Assembly: GCA_945898015.1 (NCBI GenBank)
Contig: CAMDGM010000001.1
Span: forward strand, 99,534-163,533
Direction of reading: 5' to 3'
DNA from: PVC group bacterium
Lineage (GTDB): Bacteria; Verrucomicrobiota; Kiritimatiellia; CAIKKV01
Length of the DNA stretch: 64,000 nt
Shown here: in pieces, positions 56,115 through 64,000 of the stretch
Layout of the letters: every line of letters begins with the position of its first letter
How positions within the stretch are numbered: the stretch's first letter is position 1
Notes under the pieces: model-generated
The model's database searches: none
Seen by the model: only the letters and a program-made list of their open reading frames with translations
Told to the model about the DNA's origin: nothing
Position numbers and translations under genes: made by a program

Positions 56115-57194
56115 ATGAATTCAAAATTACCGCGCCTGACCATGCAAGAGGTGGCCGATCAGCTTGACCTGAGCCGCATGACCGTCTCCTCCATTGTCAA
56201 CGGGCTCGCCCGAGAACGGGGCGTCAAAAAAGAAACCGAATTGCGCGTTCGTGACTTCCTCAAGAAAATCGGATATGTGCCCTCGATCTATGCGCGCCGC
56301 CTGCGCAAAAAAGATGTGCCCACCATTGGCGTGCTGCATGCCGGGTTTCTCATGAGTCACCTGCTCGACGCCTACAACCAGGTCACAAACGAACTGGTGA
56401 GTCAGGATAGCGCCGTGGATATTGTGGCCCTGCCCCGCACAGAAAGCCTGGAAGGCCTGGAGGATTTTGTCGGGCGCGGCGTACCCGAACTCCTGTGGAT
56501 CCAGAATGCCAAGGAATCCGCCATCCAGCACGAACGGATCACCGAACTCTTCCCCTACCTCGCCCAATTCAACAAAGTCGTCATTTACAACCATACGCCC
56601 GGATCCGACGAAATCGAGGCGCGCATGGACGAGCTGGGCATCCACCGCATCGTCATCGACCGGCCGGCCGCCAACCGGATCGCCGCAGCTTTTCTGGCCA
56701 ACCTCGGCCATCAGGTCGTCGCCCTACCCGATGCGCTGACCGGCACACGCCAGGACATCCACAGCCGCGACCCCGAAATCTTCAAAAAGGCGGGCATCTC
56801 CCGCCTGATCAGGATGCTTGAACCCGACGACGACACCGCCTCCGCGCGGAAGGCGGGCCACCTCTACGCGGAACGACTGGCCGCCGCGGTGCGGGATCAG
56901 GGCGTGACCGCCGCCTGGATTTACGATGACGAAACCGCTGGCTACACCCTGGCCCGGCTCGCCGAACTGGGCGTCCACGTCCCCGCCGAGCTGACCCTGA
57001 TCGGATTCGACGGCCTCACCATCGGGGAAGCCTTTTCCCCGCCCCTGTCCACCATCGCCGTGCCGGTGAGCGAGATGGTCGACCGGGTCTGCAAGATCCT
57101 GAAAGATCAAGCCGAACAGACCGGTTCGCGCACCCACCTCTTTCAACCCGTTCTGCTCGAGCGCCGCAGTCACGGCGCCCCGCGCTCCACCTGA
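56115..57194 (+). CDS. LacI/GalR-family transcriptional regulator
   Basis: 359 residues. N-terminal HTH TMQEVADQLDLSRMTVSSIVNG and a hinge region about 50-60, then a periplasmic-binding-protein-like sensor domain (PTIGVLHAGFLMSHLLDAYN, VPAELTLIGFDGLTIGEAFSPPLSTIAVP). The third helix reads TVSSIVNG instead of the usual TVSRVLN. Likely controls carbohydrate genes nearby; an imperfect TTAAT-N10-ATTAA pair lies at 56075-56094 just upstream. Divergent from the TonB receptor gene. AGGA precedes the ATG. Confidence 0.92.
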   Translation: MNSKLPRLTMQEVADQLDLSRMTVSSIVNGLARERGVKKETELRVRDFLKKIGYVPSIYARRLRKKDVPTIGVLHAGFLMSHLLDAYNQVTNELVSQDSAVDIVALPRTESLEGLEDFVGRGVPELLWIQNAKESAIQHERITELFPYLAQFNKVVIYNHTPGSDEIEARMDELGIHRIVIDRPAANRIAAAFLANLGHQVVALPDALTGTRQDIHSRDPEIFKKAGISRLIRMLEPDDDTASARKAGHLYAERLAAAVRDQGVTAAWIYDDETAGYTLARLAELGVHVPAELTLIGFDGLTIGEAFSPPLSTIAVPVSEMVDRVCKILKDQAEQTGSRTHLFQPVLLERRSHGAPRST

Positions 57195-57209
57195 CCGGCG
57201 GCCCCCCTT

Positions 57210-57806
57210 ATGGCCCTCACCTCCATCTGTGTGTATTCCGGCTCCAGCTGGGGCGCCCGAACCTCCTATTCCCAGGCCGCCCGGGACCTCGGTCTCCTCC
57301 TCGCCACCCGCGGCATCCGGCTCATTTACGGGGCCGGCTCGGTGGGGCTGATGAACGAAGTGGCGGAAAGCGCGCTCGGCGCCGGCGGAGAGGTGTGGGG
57401 CGTCATTCCGGAATCGCTGACCGGCAAGAATGTCCAGCACATGGGCCTGACCAAGACGCTCGTCACCGGGTCTATGCACGAGCGCAAGCAAACGATGTTC
57501 GACCTGGCCGACGCCTTCATTGCGCTCCCCGGCGGACTCGGCACGCTGGACGAAATGTTCGAAGTGCTCACCTGGGGCCAGCTCAATTTCCACATCAAGC
57601 CCTGCGGCTTTCTCAACGTGGACCGGTATTTCGACCCTCTTCTCGCCTTCCTGGACCACGCTGTCACCGAGCGGTTCATCTCGCCCGACCACCGGGCCAT
57701 GATCAAGACCTCGGACGACCCCGCCGACCTGCTGGCCCGCTTCGCCGATTACCAGCCTCCCAGCCTCGACAAATGGATCCGGGAGCTCACGCCGCCCGCC
57801 CCCTGA
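57210..57806 (+). CDS. LOG-family (TIGR00730) nucleoside 5'-monophosphate phosphoribohydrolase-like protein
   Basis: 198 residues with a Rossmann-like fold. Motifs YGAGSVGLMNEVAESAL, SMHERKQTMFDLADAFIALP and PGGLGTLDEMFEVLTW (the PGGxGTxxE catalytic block). The family cleaves base-ribose phosphates; LonelyGuy homologs make cytokinin bases, but in bacteria the physiological substrate is uncertain. Starts 15 bases after the LacI-type gene. Confidence 0.9.
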   Translation: MALTSICVYSGSSWGARTSYSQAARDLGLLLATRGIRLIYGAGSVGLMNEVAESALGAGGEVWGVIPESLTGKNVQHMGLTKTLVTGSMHERKQTMFDLADAFIALPGGLGTLDEMFEVLTWGQLNFHIKPCGFLNVDRYFDPLLAFLDHAVTERFISPDHRAMIKTSDDPADLLARFADYQPPSLDKWIRELTPPAP

Positions 57807-57859
57807 CCTCCCCCGCTTCAACGGCATCACGATTGACCGGCCGGGCCCGTTCTGGCACC

Positions 57860-59473
57860 ATGTCCCTCATGCAAACAGACTACGAGCTGGCCCCCGATCT
57901 ACGCGTCTATTCGCTCGTCGGCGAGGCATCCAGCCACCTGGTGATTCGCCACGGGCAAAGTCTCCTCATCGACTGCCATTCGCCGGAAATGGGCCGCTGG
58001 CTGGCGCGCCGCGGCCTGCCAGCCCCCGACCTGATCCTGCACACCCAGGTGCAGCCGGAACATAGCCGGGAGGCGAACCAGTTTCCGGGCGCCCGGATCC
58101 TGGTGCAGGAACAACTGGCCGAACTGGCCGCCGACCGCCCCGCCTACGAAAAGGCGGCGCACACCGTGTGGGACAATCCCGCCGAATGGATGGAAACCCT
58201 CGGCCACGAGCCCTACGGCATCGCCGGCAGTATCACCGTGTTCCCGCCGGACATCCCCCTGAACGTGACCGGAACTTTTCGCGAAGGCGATCGCCTGGCC
58301 TGGCAGGATCTCATCTTGGAAGTGATCCCCCTGCCGGGACACGGCCGCCACCAGGTCGGCTTTGTCCTCGAATTGAACCGCGAGCCGCTGGCCATCTTCA
58401 CGGGCGACCTGCTTTGCCATCCGGCCAGACTGGTCAACGTCTACGACCTTGAAATCAACTATGGCGGCACCACCCTGCCCACCTTGCCGGCCGTGCTCCG
58501 GGCCCTGGCGCAACGGCCGGTGCAACGGTATTTCCCGGCCACCGGCCATGCCCTGGCGAACGGGCCGGCCCAAGCCCTGGCCCTGGCCGAAGCCATCGAG
58601 GCCTACCAGAAAGCCCTGACCTGGAAAAGCGGCGAATTCCAGCCCGCCCCGCAACCCGATTGCCCCCGCTTGGGTCGCTATAGCCAGCTCCACAAGGGCA
58701 TTTACCAGCTCAATTCCTTCGGCAACTGCATCCTGCTGATTGACGATCAGGGCCATGGTCTGATGTTCGATCCCGGACCCTGCGACTTCGAATCGCCGGC
58801 CCGCATCGCCGATTTCCACGGTGATCTGGACCTGTTCGAACGCGAAGGCGGCCTGCGCACCATCGACTTGGCGCTCGTCACCCATATCCACGGCGACCAC
58901 TATGATCTGGCGCCGGAACTACGGAAACGCTACCCGGAATGCCGGGTCGGCGCCTGGGACCGGGTCGCGCGGGTGATGGAGGCCCCCTGGGACTATCCGT
59001 ATCCGGCGTTATTGCCGTGGTATAATCTGGGATTCGACCACGTCCCGGTGGACGACGTGCTCCGCGAGGACACACCATTCCACTGGCACAACGTGGCGAT
59101 CCGTTCCATTCACCTTCCGGGACATTGCTACTGCCATGCCGCGTACCTGCTCACCTTCAACGGCCTGCGGCTGGCAATCACCGGCGACACCATTCAAAGC
59201 CGGGGCGACGCGGGCGGCATCGAATTCATCATCTCCAACCACAGCGTTCCGGATGAACGGAGCGGCATCCTGAAAACCTACCGCCAAATGACGGCCGAAC
59301 AGGTTGATCTCAACATCGGAGGCCACGGCTCGCATTTTCGGGAATGCGCCGCGCTCTACCGGGAAAGTCTGAAGCGCGCCGAGCACGCGCTGCCTTACCT
59401 GCGCCGCCTCGTCCCCGACGGCAACCTGGAGGCGGCTTTCGTCCGCCCCCGCAGCCGGCCGGCCGCTACTTGA
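57860..59473 (+). CDS. tandem metallo-beta-lactamase-fold protein, first site degenerate
   Basis: 537 residues, two MBL domains. Domain 1 (about 1-240) opens SHLVIRHGQSLLIDCHSPEM but its metal motif reads HTQVQPEH in place of HxHxDH, although LPGHGRH and TGDLL are kept; probably inactive or structural. Domain 2 (about 270-520) has LALVTHIHGDHYDLA (complete HxHxDH), LPGHCYCHAAYLL, ITGDTI and GGHGSH, all metal ligands. The start is one of two ATGs (57860 or 57869), neither with a good ribosome site. Enzymes of this fold hydrolyse lactones, thioesters, nucleic acids or are oxidoreductases; function unknown. 3' end overlaps the GH20-like gene by 8 bases. Confidence 0.8.
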   Translation: MSLMQTDYELAPDLRVYSLVGEASSHLVIRHGQSLLIDCHSPEMGRWLARRGLPAPDLILHTQVQPEHSREANQFPGARILVQEQLAELAADRPAYEKAAHTVWDNPAEWMETLGHEPYGIAGSITVFPPDIPLNVTGTFREGDRLAWQDLILEVIPLPGHGRHQVGFVLELNREPLAIFTGDLLCHPARLVNVYDLEINYGGTTLPTLPAVLRALAQRPVQRYFPATGHALANGPAQALALAEAIEAYQKALTWKSGEFQPAPQPDCPRLGRYSQLHKGIYQLNSFGNCILLIDDQGHGLMFDPGPCDFESPARIADFHGDLDLFEREGGLRTIDLALVTHIHGDHYDLAPELRKRYPECRVGAWDRVARVMEAPWDYPYPALLPWYNLGFDHVPVDDVLREDTPFHWHNVAIRSIHLPGHCYCHAAYLLTFNGLRLAITGDTIQSRGDAGGIEFIISNHSVPDERSGILKTYRQMTAEQVDLNIGGHGSHFRECAALYRESLKRAEHALPYLRRLVPDGNLEAAFVRPRSRPAAT

Positions 59474-61361
59474 TGCAGCTCGGGGTGCGCATCCGCGAAG
59501 ACCCGAAATGCAGGTCGCTGAGCTCCTTGCCCACCCACGGATTGTGCAGGGTCGCCGCAAACTCCGGCAAGTCGTCCAACCGGCCCGCCAGGTAATCGTC
59601 CAGCCGCTGCTGCACCGTCTCCAGCCGGGCCATGACGGTCCCGTAACGCGACTCGATCACTTCCCAGCCGAACGGCTTGTAGGTGGCCATCCACATGGCG
59701 CGGTGCGTCTTCCAGAGCGTCTGGACCCGCTTGCGCAACTCGGGCAATTCCGTTTTGGCCAGGGCCTTCAACGCCGGGCGGTCCTGCTTCCCATACGCCT
59801 TGGCCAGATCCCGCCGCAGATGCGTCTTCAGCTCCAGCACATAGGCCAGCGCGGCCGGAAACAGCAGGCGATAGGACAGTCCGCCCTCGACCGACGCGGC
59901 CGCCAGATCCCGGGCCAGCTTGCCATACCACGGCCGGAGATTCGCCTTGCCCAGCAGGGGGTCCAGGAGCGCCAGCGCAGGGTCCTGCCACAACAGCGCG
60001 CGCCCGATCGCCGTCTTCGCCAGCTCCGGCTTCTTGATCAACGGGATCGAATCCACGCCCGACGCCCGCACCCACGGCTCAAACGCGCAGCCGCAGGTCC
60101 CGGCAAAATTCTTCCGCGCCGCGGTCATGGGATCCGCCGCGCCGAAGGCCTGTTCGCAGAAATACTGGATGCCGGGCAGCGCGCTGAACAGGTCCACTTC
60201 CATGCCATCGTCGCCCCACATGGTCATGAACACCTCCTTCAGCCCCTCCTGGCGGCACGCGTCCATGCACGCCTTCACCGCCGTGAAGGACCACGGCAGC
60301 GCACACCACAGATGCGACCAGGTCCAGATGCCGCCGCCCATCAGCGGCTCGCTCCCGAGCTGGCGGTGGAAGGCGATCATTTTTTGATACGTCTCCACGT
60401 CGGCATGGTAATAATCCCAGTACACCAGCTGGACATCTTTCGGAATGTTGGCCACGATCTCCTTCGGGATCTGCCACTCCATGTCGTAATACCCGTGCGT
60501 CTTGGAGCCGAGCCGGAAATACATGTCGCTCCAGATCATGGGCTGCAACCCCTCGTCGCGGCAGATGTCCCGCACGCGCGCCAGGTGCTCGTTGATGATC
60601 TCGAAGGGGGGCTTGTCGCCGAACTTTTCCTTGAACTGGCCGGACCCCAGCCCGTGGGCTTCGTCCATGCCCAGGTGGATCCGCTTGCTCCGCACGCAGC
60701 CGCTCGCGGCCTTGATGAATTTCCGGATCAGCGCATAGGTCGCCTCGTCACCCGCCAGCAGGATGTGGTGGGTGTCGCGGTATTTGAAGTTGGGATCCCA
60801 CTGCAGCGTCTGCTCCAGATGGGCCAGCGCCTGGATGCAGGGGACCAGCTCGATGCCCAGCGCGTCGGCATAATCGTCCAGCGCCTTCATCTCCTGGATC
60901 GTGTACCCGCCGCGCAGATACCCGAAGAACGGCTCGCCCGGCACCTCATACGTGTCCTCGGTATAAAACATCAACATGTTCACGCCCATCAGCGCCGACC
61001 GGCGCATGAACGCGGCCGCCGCATCCGGCCGCAGCACGCCGTTGCGGCTGCAATCCGCCATCAGCCCGCGCATCGTGTAGGCCGAGCTCTCGGAAAAGGA
61101 CAGGTCGGCCCGCGTCGTCGCGGCCAGCAGCTTGCCCATCGCGCGGAACGCCGCGGATTTGCTTCCAAACCGGACCGTGATGCCAGCCTTGTCCAACGAC
61201 GATGCCAGGCCGCCCGGGCCCAGCGTCGGATCCTCGACAAACGCCAGGTCCAGCGCGCCTTTTCCGGCGCCGAACCGCCCGGGATGATCCGGCCGGATCG
61301 CCACCACGCCGGCCTGCAAGCCATGCGGAACCGACATCAACTTGAACGTAAAGGCACTCAT
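59466..61361 (-). CDS. GH20-like beta-N-acetylhexosaminidase
   Basis: 631 residues, no signal peptide. Core barrel features: RGLMADCSRNGVLRPDAAA, GVNMLMFYTEDTYEVPGEPFF, LVPCIQALAHLEQTLQ and HLGMDEAHGLGSG, the last holding the Asp-Glu pair used in substrate-assisted catalysis by family 20. Later GGGIWTWSHLWCALPWSFTA lines the site. It lacks the usual N-terminal GH20b signature strength. It would remove GlcNAc or GalNAc from glycans in the cytoplasm. ATG after AAGGAG; third gene of the URO-D, ceramidase-like, GH20 operon, one base after the previous stop. Confidence 0.8.
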   Translation of the reverse strand: MSAFTFKLMSVPHGLQAGVVAIRPDHPGRFGAGKGALDLAFVEDPTLGPGGLASSLDKAGITVRFGSKSAAFRAMGKLLAATTRADLSFSESSAYTMRGLMADCSRNGVLRPDAAAAFMRRSALMGVNMLMFYTEDTYEVPGEPFFGYLRGGYTIQEMKALDDYADALGIELVPCIQALAHLEQTLQWDPNFKYRDTHHILLAGDEATYALIRKFIKAASGCVRSKRIHLGMDEAHGLGSGQFKEKFGDKPPFEIINEHLARVRDICRDEGLQPMIWSDMYFRLGSKTHGYYDMEWQIPKEIVANIPKDVQLVYWDYYHADVETYQKMIAFHRQLGSEPLMGGGIWTWSHLWCALPWSFTAVKACMDACRQEGLKEVFMTMWGDDGMEVDLFSALPGIQYFCEQAFGAADPMTAARKNFAGTCGCAFEPWVRASGVDSIPLIKKPELAKTAIGRALLWQDPALALLDPLLGKANLRPWYGKLARDLAAASVEGGLSYRLLFPAALAYVLELKTHLRRDLAKAYGKQDRPALKALAKTELPELRKRVQTLWKTHRAMWMATYKPFGWEVIESRYGTVMARLETVQQRLDDYLAGRLDDLPEFAATLHNPWVGKELSDLHFGSSRMRTPSCIK

Positions 61362-61362
61362 G

Positions 61363-62658
61363 TCAACTCTCCTTGTGAATCGCTTCTCCCAAAACCGTTT
61401 CATACCCCGGCGCCAGCGGCGCGGGATACCCGTATTCGAAATAACTTTCCACCTCATATCCGTTTTCAGGAATCATGCGGGAACTCGGCAGGTAAAGCCC
61501 GGTGCCATTGCTGTAGCCCAGCGCAAAATGCACGCCTGCCCCGAGCCGGGCCAGAATCTGGTTGCCCAACTCCGCCACCAGCTCTCCCTCAACCGCGACC
61601 ATCCGGACCGTATCCGCGATCCGCAGCACCTGCACCCGGACCGCCGCCGCCGGCTCGCGTTGATCCCCCTCCGCCAGCAACGCCAACTGCCGGCCCGCCC
61701 ACTGTCGCTTCAGCCCGGCGCCGGTTTCGTCCGCCCGCAAGGCCTCCAGCTCCGCCCGGCCCGGCAACGGCATCTGTAGCGGCAGCCGCACCTCCTCCAT
61801 CCGTGCGGCCAGGTCCGGTGTACAGTCCGTCAAACCCGCCTGCACCACGGCCGCCACCTCATCCGCCACCAGACGGCCCGCCGCCGCCACGTCCGCGGAC
61901 GTGCCGCTGCGCCAGCTCGCGGCCACGCCATCGTGCCCGTTCGTGATCACGCACGCCTTGGAGTCCCCGCCCGCCCCCTGCAAAAACAGGGCCGGCGCCC
62001 CGAACTGAGCCTCCAGCAGCGCCGAGGCGACACCCGGATAATCCGCCGATATCCGCCACCCGCCCAGGGTCGAGGGATGGCACGCCACCGAATACACCAG
62101 ACACACCGGCCGGCCGCACTCGGTCTCCAGCCACAACACCGGCATAGACCCGCACGCCTCTCCCCCGGGATAGGGGCGCCATTCCACGCCCCCGCGCCCG
62201 TCCGGCTTGCGCCGGCTCACCGGCAACGAACTCACGCCCGCGCCGGCCTTCAGCCGGGCCGGATGCAGCCCCTCAACCGCCTCCGTGGCCGCACGAAAGG
62301 TGGCGGCTTCCACGCTATTCCGGTAAGCCTCTTCAGGCGGCACAAATCCGTTATATCCCCACGCATCCACGCAAGGGCCCGAATGCGTGTGCGACGCGTT
62401 AAGCAGCACGGCGTGGGGTTCGACGCCCGCCGCCCGGACGACGGCTGCCGTCAGGCGGTCGGCGAAGGCACGCTGGAAAAACAGGAGGTCATACCCCGCG
62501 ATCGCCAGGCGGCGGCCAGCGTCTTCCAGGACCAGCACGCGCACATATAGGTCGTCCTCGACCCCGTCACAGCCATGCGCCTGGTCGCGCCCCCCGAACC
62601 CGCTCATGCGGGTCCCCAGGGGCGGCGTAATCCGGACTTTTGAAAAACCTGCCTGCAT
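61363..62658 (-). CDS. neutral/alkaline ceramidase-like protein
   Basis: 431 residues, no signal peptide. N-terminal AGFSKVRITPPLGTRMSGFG, zinc-site NASHTHSGP, a second part HPSTLGGWRISADYPG and FLQGAGGDSKA match the N-terminal domain (PF04734) of neutral ceramidases and related amidohydrolases. The family's C-terminal Ig-like domain is not present, so it is short. Substrate uncertain: sphingolipid amide or an N-acyl amino sugar. TGATG overlap with the URO-D gene upstream. Confidence 0.8.
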   Translation of the reverse strand: MQAGFSKVRITPPLGTRMSGFGGRDQAHGCDGVEDDLYVRVLVLEDAGRRLAIAGYDLLFFQRAFADRLTAAVVRAAGVEPHAVLLNASHTHSGPCVDAWGYNGFVPPEEAYRNSVEAATFRAATEAVEGLHPARLKAGAGVSSLPVSRRKPDGRGGVEWRPYPGGEACGSMPVLWLETECGRPVCLVYSVACHPSTLGGWRISADYPGVASALLEAQFGAPALFLQGAGGDSKACVITNGHDGVAASWRSGTSADVAAAGRLVADEVAAVVQAGLTDCTPDLAARMEEVRLPLQMPLPGRAELEALRADETGAGLKRQWAGRQLALLAEGDQREPAAAVRVQVLRIADTVRMVAVEGELVAELGNQILARLGAGVHFALGYSNGTGLYLPSSRMIPENGYEVESYFEYGYPAPLAPGYETVLGEAIHKES

Positions 62659-63761
62659 CAGCTCTTTTTAATCCGTTCCAGCATGCCGCGGCCCCGCTCC
62701 AGGAAATAGACAAGGGAGTCATAATTCGCCTCCGGCGGAATCGAATGGTCAGAATGGACAATATACGATCCGCCGCCCTTCAACACGGGGAGCAGTTTCT
62801 TGTCCATCTCCTCGTCGATCTGGCGGCGATCATTGGAGATGATCGCGCGCACATCAAGTCCGCCGAAAAAGGCGATCTGGCTGCCGAACCGCCGGAACAA
62901 GGTCGGCAAATCCATGCCAGCCTTGACTTCCATGGCCTGCAGGCAGTCCATGCCGGCTTCGATCAGGCCGGGCACCAGGGGTTCGACATACCCGCAGGAG
63001 TGGACGATCACCTTGCACCCCTTGGAGTGGGCGAAATCAAACAACCGTTTATGGCCGGGCTGGATCAGCTCCCCGAACATGGCGGGGCTCATGAACGGCT
63101 TCTCTTTAAAGCCCATATCCTCGTAGAAGAACATGCCGTCCGGCGCGCCCTCGGCGGCAAACAGCTCCTCCAGGCAATTAATGGTGAGCGTGGAGTAGAC
63201 GTCCACCATGTCGGCCACCCACTCGGGCTCCAACGCCATGCCGGCCAGCATGTTTTCGTGACCGGCAATGGGGTGCATTTGCTCGAACGGCGCCACGCCC
63301 GCCCAGCAGAAAAAGCGCTGCTTCTCCTTCGCAAACGCCTTGGCCTGGCGGTAGCCCTCAAACGGGATTCGGCGTTTGTCCAGCGGACCGGCCAGGAACG
63401 GGCGGGCAAACTCCTTCCATCCGGCGAAATCCTTGACCCGGAAATCCACATGCTCGGGGGTGGAGTCGTGCTTTTTATGACGCCGCAACTTGGCGCCGTT
63501 GCCATCCAGCCAGAGGACCTTGTCCTCATCCTCTTCAAGGATCACCGGCTTGAAATCCAGATCCGCCACGGAGCCCAGCCAGCCGCCGGTCCGGATGTCC
63601 ATGTTGAAATGCTCGCCGACATCCTCCCCCGCGCGGAGATGCCCCTGTTCGGTCCAGCGCTTGACGGTCGCGCTCCACGGCTGCTCCATGACCGCCAGCC
63701 GGTCCACCGGCCTGCGGTTCAACGTCGCGTGCATGCGTTCAATACTGGTCATGGCGGACAT
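62658..63761 (-). CDS. URO-D superfamily protein with HxC motif
   Basis: 367 residues from ATG after GAGGAGG. Opens MTSIERMHATLNRRPVDRLA and includes MFFYEDMGFKEKPFMSPAMF. The strand KVIVHSCGYVEPLVPG carries His-x-Cys in the position of two zinc ligands of methylcobamide:CoM methyltransferases (MtaA/MtbA); the third ligand is not obvious, with YIVHSDHSIPPE near the end. It may therefore be a methyltransferase rather than a decarboxylase. First gene of the operon with the ceramidase-like and GH20-like genes. Confidence 0.82.
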   Translation of the reverse strand: MSAMTSIERMHATLNRRPVDRLAVMEQPWSATVKRWTEQGHLRAGEDVGEHFNMDIRTGGWLGSVADLDFKPVILEEDEDKVLWLDGNGAKLRRHKKHDSTPEHVDFRVKDFAGWKEFARPFLAGPLDKRRIPFEGYRQAKAFAKEKQRFFCWAGVAPFEQMHPIAGHENMLAGMALEPEWVADMVDVYSTLTINCLEELFAAEGAPDGMFFYEDMGFKEKPFMSPAMFGELIQPGHKRLFDFAHSKGCKVIVHSCGYVEPLVPGLIEAGMDCLQAMEVKAGMDLPTLFRRFGSQIAFFGGLDVRAIISNDRRQIDEEMDKKLLPVLKGGGSYIVHSDHSIPPEANYDSLVYFLERGRGMLERIKKS

Positions 63762-64000
63762 GGCATTCCTCCTCGCATTATTAAAAGGGAAAGGTTATCC
63801 AATCCGGCCCGGAGGTAAAGCATAATCCGGCCCATTTTCAGCCGGCGGATCGGGGCGCATCTCTGAGTTATGGCACTTGTAAGCTTGGTTGTGCTGTCGG
63901 TGTGCTGGGGGCGGCGTTCCGGCCGTCATCTGGCGGCCGCTTTTCCGCGCTGAGGGGCTTCGGCTAGAGGAGCCGAGACCACCATTCTACGTCTCCTCGC
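63762..64000. other. gene-free right end of window
   Basis: 239 bases upstream of the last URO-D gene. Holds a 10-base direct repeat AATCCGGCCC at 63801-63810 and 63824-63833, and a GC-rich inverted repeat CGGCCG-N8-CGGCCG at 63920-63939 followed by CTTTTCC on the plus strand, which could be a weak terminator. No convincing promoter for the URO-D gene was found and no coding sequence. Confidence 0.4.

Noticed and set aside
59508..61946. 812-codon open frame antisense to the GH20-like gene and part of the ceramidase-like gene
   Set aside because: It crosses two real genes, is Arg/Pro/Gln-rich and ends in a low-complexity Pro stretch; no known fold.

Overview
The window is GC-rich bacterial chromosomal DNA with tightly packed protein genes. 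I saw no rRNA, tRNA, CRISPR array, insertion sequence or phage module. The gene mix suggests a PVC-superphylum bacterium, most likely Kiritimatiellota or a relative: sulfatase, GH95- and GH20-like hydrolases, several URO-D-type methyltransferase-like proteins, an intracellular ceramidase-like protein, a MoxR/DUF58/VWA/DUF4159 operon and a Tad locus of unusual composition. This is inferred from gene content only; no phylogenetic marker was tested. LpxL-like, secretin and TonB-receptor genes indicate a diderm envelope.

Layout. 0-7.4 kb: end of a lipid A-type acyltransferase, then a leftward overlapping trio (xylulokinase, exported SIS-like protein, nucleotide-sugar dehydrogenase), a transglutaminase-like protein and a DUF2490 protein. 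7.5-8.7 kb: an exported orphan and a 73-residue protein. 8.7-19.9 kb: a leftward Tad/Flp pilus operon (Flp pilin, two TadE-type and one TadG-type pseudopilins, CpaB, secretin, TadA, TadD-like TPR lipoprotein, an unknown 473-residue exported protein, TadB, TadC, FHA-TM protein). It is preceded by a strong sigma-54 -24/-12 match and a 14-bp perfect palindrome at enhancer distance. 20.2-28.9 kb: a rightward overlapping DUF4159 / MoxR / DUF58 / BatA-VWA / VWA-amidotransferase-like / unknown operon. 29-31.5 kb: exported rubrerythrin-like protein, ferric-reductase-like flavocytochrome, small lipoprotein.

31.5-36.8 kb: a leftward shikimate-pathway operon, aroA-aroE-aroC-(aroK-aroB fusion)-chorismate mutase. 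37-43.4 kb: a complete hypF-C-D-E-A-B hydrogenase-maturation operon with no hydrogenase in view. 43.5-45.4 kb: ABC exporter. 45.4-63.8 kb: an accessory glycan/C1 region with two URO-D-like proteins, GH95-like and GH20-like hydrolases, ceramidase-like protein, sulfatase, beta-propeller-like protein, TIM-barrel-like protein, alpha/beta hydrolase, BtuB-like TonB receptor, LacI-type regulator, LOG protein and a tandem metallo-beta-lactamase protein. The enzymes I checked there lack signal peptides, so processing would be cytoplasmic.

Main candidates for follow-up: the sigma-54-linked Tad operon with its unknown 473-residue product; the cytosolic glycan cluster combining URO-D proteins with a BtuB-like receptor; the exported rubrerythrin-like protein paired with a membrane reductase; and the tandem metallo-beta-lactamase protein with one dead-looking active site. 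No gap between genes exceeds about 300 bases.
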